DNA of 64,000 bases, taken from the NCBI GenBank assembly GCA_027559495.1, contig JAMXSV010000024.1:2166715-2230714 (forward strand), read 5' to 3'. Source of the DNA: Aurifilum marmelostoma (Eukaryota; Ascomycota; Sordariomycetes; Diaporthales; Cryphonectriaceae). Every line of letters begins with the position of its first letter. Within the stretch, counting starts at the first letter, position 1. The notes below the pieces were generated by a model, which saw only the letters and a list, made by a program, of their open reading frames with translations, had not been told where the DNA came from and ran no database searches. The position numbers were made by a program, and so were the translations under genes. Positions 58,871-64,000 of this stretch are shown here, one piece after another.

Positions 58871-61800
58871 ATTAGCAAAGGGTTAAAGAGGTCATCACTA
58901 TAGCTAGCAGTCTTCTAACTCTCTTTCTATATTAAATTTATATTCTTTAAATAGACTAAGAAATGCAATTAAAATATTCCTTTAGATAAATAGGGGCGAA
59001 AGAGGCTATAGGAGTATCCAAAGATAGTTTTACTTGCTAATTAAATAAGCTTAACTAAAGCTGCAAATATATACTAATAGATAGCTTTCTACCCCGCTAA
59101 AGCATTCCTAGCCCAAGTTTTAATCCAGATATATCTTTAAAACTTAGAAAATCTAACTCGCTAGATTGCGCGCTAACTTTAGTAATTATAAAACCTAGGC
59201 ATCATGCTATATATTAGAAGTGCTATATATAGCTATCATTAATAACGCCTTATAGCTAATATTCTTTAATTTCTTAAATTAGTAATTCATTTATTAGATC
59301 TCGCAAACCTTCTAAATGCTGCTATAAATAGCTATCTATAAGCAAAAACAAATTTCTGCTCTTAGTCCAAGTGAGCATATTCCTCTATATGCTCCTAGCA
59401 ATATTTAGCAGCTTGAATTAGTATAGGCTCAATAGGATAGAAACTTGCACCTAGAATGCTATGCAAAGTGCTATAAGTAATATTATGCAAGTCTATTTCT
59501 AGTGCTATCTAGGCCTTAATTGCCCTTATTGCAAGTAAAAAGTATACTATATCTTTATAAAATGTTTCGATACTAGGAATAAAGCATCTAAGATCTAGAA
59601 CCCTCTTTTGCAATTCGTATCCCTTATATAAGGCTCTATTATCGAAGGGAAGATCTTGCTATATAGAAATAATACTTAGATCTTAGCTATATTATAGCTA
59701 TAGGGAATATAATATTATAAATATCGAACTATATTAGCATCTATAGCTTATGCAATAAAATCATCCCTATCTATAATCTTGCTCTATATTTCGTATATAT
59801 ATCCAAAATAGTTTAGAGCTCCTTATTACAATGCAAAGCAATATATTTATATGCATATTACTAAGCTTTAAACTAGCCTAAAGCCCCGGGAAACTAAGTA
59901 ATTTATTAAATAATTGCTAGATTATTTTATAGCAAAGTAATATACGAAGTATAGATTCTTTATATTTACTTAATTGCTTAAGCTAGTCTTTCTTCTCTAA
60001 ATAATCGAGGTTTGCATTGCTGCATAGTTTGCGATAAATCTTGCTATTGCTATATAGCACTTAAAAGAAGAAGGCTTTACACCTGCGTCAAAATAAGTAT
60101 TAAAACTAAGCTTAACTGCCAATTGCTAAATCGATATTAGCATTTAAAACCTATATACACTCTTTAATTGCCTTCCTATAAACCTTATTTATCTGCATAA
60201 TAGAGCCTAAGAGTCTATTAATAATTTAGTCCCTATAGGCTATATACAGCTTCTATATATTGCCAACCATCTTAGCATTAGAATTAAAAATGGGATAGTA
60301 AGGAATAGATTATATTAGGGATCCTAAAGCTCTATAAGGGGAATATTCAGCAATAATAGGATTTTTTCCCGCATTCCCAAGTCGATTTATACCAGAATTT
60401 AATTCTCTAATACCTATAGTCTATATAACTCTGTTTTTTTAAAGAGCTTTAATTTTTATTCGAAATTAAACCGATTTAAAAGTTATGCCCTAAACTTAAC
60501 TTGCGGGAAATAAAGATAAGATATAGGTGCATAGAATACACTAACTAACTATAGCTCTATTAACTCTATTTTATTTTACTATTATTTATTATAAAATATT
60601 AATTATAATAGCATGCGCAGTCATCTTATATAACTATACTCTCTACTAGACTTAGTCGAAGATATTCATTTATAATGCATAATTTACTTTTCAAAAACTT
60701 AATTAAGAACTTTAGGCAGAGTCTAATTTGTAATTTAAGTTATTTTTTGTCTATTATATAAGTCTAAATCTTATAATTCCATTATATTAAAAGTTAAAGC
60801 TATACTTGAAACTCTAAAAAAGTTAGCTGCTAAGGGATAATAATTGCTATTTTTTCCTTACTTTGCCTAATACTTCTAAGGCTCTTGCATATAAGTATAG
60901 GCCTTTAACTAATATAATGCTATTTGGGCTCTTAATATATAAGGAGCAAGAGTGGATATAGAAGAGGCAGATAATAAAGGTATTGCAATATCGCTCTTAG
61001 GTAGCTAGTTTAAAATAAGTTAAGATCTATATAGTTTAGCAATTTTAGCAGTAACTATATCGAAATAGTCTAAATCAAAGTTTTGCTTAGGCAAAAGATA
61101 ATAAGTTGCAGATGCGAAATGCTTATCTAACTAATATATATAGGTATTCTCCTTAAACTTAATAAGAATAGCAATATGAGCTCTAGTTAAGCAATAAAGC
61201 ATATTACCCTTCTTCATTAAGCCTCCCTTCTGATTCCAAAACCCTTTTTATATATCCTTAAATCCCCTTCTTTTTAGCATAATTACTATAAAGAAAGTGT
61301 TAGGAATAATAAGCCTAAGACTGATTTAAGTATTAGATTTTGAAGTTCGGATTGCTATTTTATATATATTTAGCTTTAGGCTTTAAATTTTATTCGAGAA
61401 TAAATATTATATAGAGTAGTTAAGTACTAAGCTATTTAATTAGCAGATTGCTTAAATGCCTGGGCTATCCAACTATCAAGCTATCCGACTACTAATCCAT
61501 CCAGCTACTTAGGTCACTACTAAGTTAGTTAACCGCTAGGCAACTAGAATACTAAGCCACCTTTTAGTACTCATTATAGAGTTTATAATAAGAATAGTTT
61601 AAAACTTAATTAAATAATAGTAAATCTGCTATATAATTTTAATTAATATGCATTATAGTTTTCTTTTTTAATAAATATTATATAAATAAATCTATTGCTT
61701 CCTAATTTTAGCTATAAAAGACTATAGATCTAAAATAATCTAATATTTAAACAAATTAGTCTATTTTTATAATACAGATAATAATATTATATATCTTATA

Positions 61801-64000
61801 TCTTAGCATTTTAATTAGTTTATTTTTATTGCATTAAATCCTAACTTTCATTTTCCCACTAATCTTTTACTATTGCAAATACTTAATACTGCGCTTCCTT
61901 ATTTTCTCTATCTTTATTCGCTCTAAATACTTTATTATTATATTGCGCTTGCAAGCTCTTATAATTTTCTTATATATAGCGCTAAATATAATTATTCTTT
62001 GCATTAATAATTAGAGCCTTTAAAGCACTATAGGACTAATAGCTATTGTAAATTTAATCCCTACTGCACTCGGAAATCGCATTAATCTGCTTGCAGACTT
62101 TCTTGGCATTTCTCCTTATCTTTATTTTCTTATTTATCGCTAGATAGGGCGGGTTGCAATAGGATATGCAATAATCTACACCTATTTAATATTAAAGCAA
62201 GATTATAAATCAAATGAATAAGTAATATTAAATTACCTTATAAGTCTAAGAATTACTATCTTAGCAATGCATATCTAATTAGATAAAAGGCTGCTAGAAG
62301 CTTAGCTATACTCTTTATTACTATATTATAGTTCTAAAAACAATTCTTTATATAGCTTTAGTCCAAATTTCACTTCTTCCTTAGACTTTTATGCTTAGCA
62401 AGGACTTTATAGTATATAATATATCTTAGCTTATATCCAAAGATCCTTGCTATTATAGCTGCTTTACTCCTATGCCTTACACTTATATATTGATTATCGC
62501 GCATCCTTATCTTTTATACTAGCGCCTCTATCGCTTTATATGCAAACCAAAATCACCTAATACGGATTAAAGTTAAGACTAATCAGCCTATATCTATTTT
62601 GCTAGGCTTATATTTTTATATCTTCTTTCTAAGAACTAAGCTATTTTACAATTTCTATTAAAGTTATCCCCTAATAGTAATTGGGCACTAAGATAGAGAT
62701 TTCTAAGATAATAAGTCTAGTTAAAGATAACCCCAAGTTCGGTTAAAAGAACCTTAGATCTACTCTTAGAAAGAAAAGGATTAACTAAAATAATATTAGA
62801 CTTACTTTTCCTAATAGATCCAGATATCTACTCTAAATACTTAAGAGATCTAACTATAGGCAGAAAAGTGCTGCTTAATAGTCTATATAAATATAATGCA
62901 GTAGAAGATTACAATATTGTAGTTCTTCTTGTAGAAAGAACAAAGTATTGCAAAAGTCCTACCCTATATAACTACTTTAGCTGCCTAGCGGGACTATAAT
63001 AAAAGCGTTAACCTAAACAAAATATTTTTCTGAGATTAAATATGCTGCATTAACTTATTCTAGTAAGTAGAAGATAATGCTTAAGCTAAATAGGCATAAG
63101 CATAACTTTGGTATTTGCAATTTCTAGACTAAGAGAATATAAGTATTAAAGCTAAAACCCTTTAAGCATATACTAATAAAGAACAAGGCACTTTTTATAG
63201 TATAGGCAATATATCCTTAATTATATAAAAGAATAAGGAAAATTCTATTTGCAGATTGCCCTTACTAGTTATATATCCTGGACTATAGTAGAGCATAGCA
63301 ACAAAATATACTAGAGATAGTCTATAATAATATATATAGGGAGACAATACTCCTAGGCAAGAAAGTTATTATAGGTATAAGTTTAAATCTGCTCCTCCTA
63401 TATACTATCCTTTAGTATATTAATTCTATTTAATATCTCCAAAAGTTATCTATAGCATATCTAATAATATAATCTAGCTTATAGCACTTAAGACTTTCTT
63501 GATTCATATTGCACATTTGCTATAAATAGCTATTTGAGAGGTCTAAACATTGCATTGATTACCTTAGAGTATAAGATATAGTAAGTAGATAGAGTATATT
63601 ATTATTATAGCAAGAGTTATATATTTATAGAGCAAGCATAGTGCTATCAATTTCTAATTATTATTATAAACTAATATAAATAGATGTTTTTAAGGCATTA
63701 GGATAATAAGAGCTAATGCTCTTAATATTAATTATTAAGAAACTTTTCCTATATTCTATGCAAAAATTATATAGTTAAAGCTTACTTGAAAGTATAGCAG
63801 AAGCTTTTAAGCTAGGGCTAAAGCTAGTTATTCTTAAATGCTTATGCTCTACTCTTAAAATGGTCTAGGGTTGTATATAAGGTAGGAATCATAAATAGTA
63901 GCAGCCTGAGATACAATATTCTAGTAATCCTTTAAATATTAGATCAATAAATCTATTATATTGCTGCTTATATAACTATCTAGTCTAAAACTCTAAATCG

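Larger units (their letters stand above)
37090..64000. other. AT-rich, gene-free block with RIP signature
   Basis: From about 37,090 to the window end the composition shifts to A/T with frequent TA steps and no long intact reading frame on either strand. It contains tandem repeats, a minisatellite and decayed coding relics listed separately; apart from those I see no gene, RNA gene or telomere array. The remaining CA and TG steps are mostly in GCA/TGC. The relics' in-frame stops fall where Trp and Gln codons would be expected. This is the pattern of repeat-induced point mutation acting on transposons or duplicated DNA. It may be a transposon graveyard, centromere-proximal or subtelomeric; the sequence does not decide. 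Confidence 0.85.

Noticed and set aside
37090..64000. Mitochondrial DNA insertion explaining the AT-rich block
   Set aside because: No mitochondrial protein, rRNA or tRNA is readable, and relics show a nuclear-type kinase and RIP-type stops.
63000..64000. Telomere at the right end
   Set aside because: No TTAGGG or CCCTAA array is present at the end of the window.

Overview
The window looks like a nuclear chromosome segment of a filamentous ascomycete, most likely a Sordariomycete. The evidence is short introns (about 50-270 nt) with GT..AG ends and CTAAC/CTGAC-like branch points, fungal housekeeping proteins, and an AT-rich block with the signature of repeat-induced point mutation (RIP). I do not assign a species.

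Positions 1 to about 37,090 are ordinary gene-bearing DNA with 14 protein genes supported by family-level similarity or intron structure. In order they are: a small conserved-looking protein (1735-2114,+); splicing factor SYF1 (-); V-ATPase subunit D VMA8 (+, seven exons, two of them microexons); a two-RRM U1A/U2B''-like snRNP protein (-); a GEA/GBF1-type Sec7 ARF-GEF (-, eight exons); an Anp1-type mannan polymerase subunit (-); exosome subunit MTR3 (+); a multi-pass membrane RING protein resembling Asi1/Asi3 (+); tRNA-splicing endonuclease SEN34 (-); Elongator subunit ELP4 (-); RNA polymerase subunit RPB8 (+); a DUF4743-Nudix hydrolase (-); a Hikeshi/OPI10 protein (+); and an ecto-apyrase-family YND1 protein (-). 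Most act in RNA metabolism (SYF1, snRNP protein, MTR3, SEN34, RPB8, ELP4) or in the secretory and vacuolar system (VMA8, GEA, ANP1, YND1, RING protein). There is no sign of a shared pathway or cluster. SYF1/VMA8 and ELP4/RPB8 are divergent pairs with short shared promoters.

Two conserved genes, GEA and RPB8, each carry one extra C in a run of five C, which breaks the reading frame. In both, removing one base restores the family sequence and makes all intron phases agree. These are either homopolymer sequence errors or real frameshifts.

From about 37,090 to the end (about 27 kb) the DNA turns abruptly AT-rich with no intact gene. It holds tandem repeats, a 15-bp minisatellite, an (AT)22 tract and decayed coding relics. 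The clearest relic is a protein kinase (43.77-44.66 kb) whose in-frame stops fall where Trp or Gln codons would be expected, probably with an FHA-like domain upstream. The remaining CA and TG dinucleotides are overwhelmingly GCA and TGC, suggesting that RIP in this lineage spares cytosines preceded by G.
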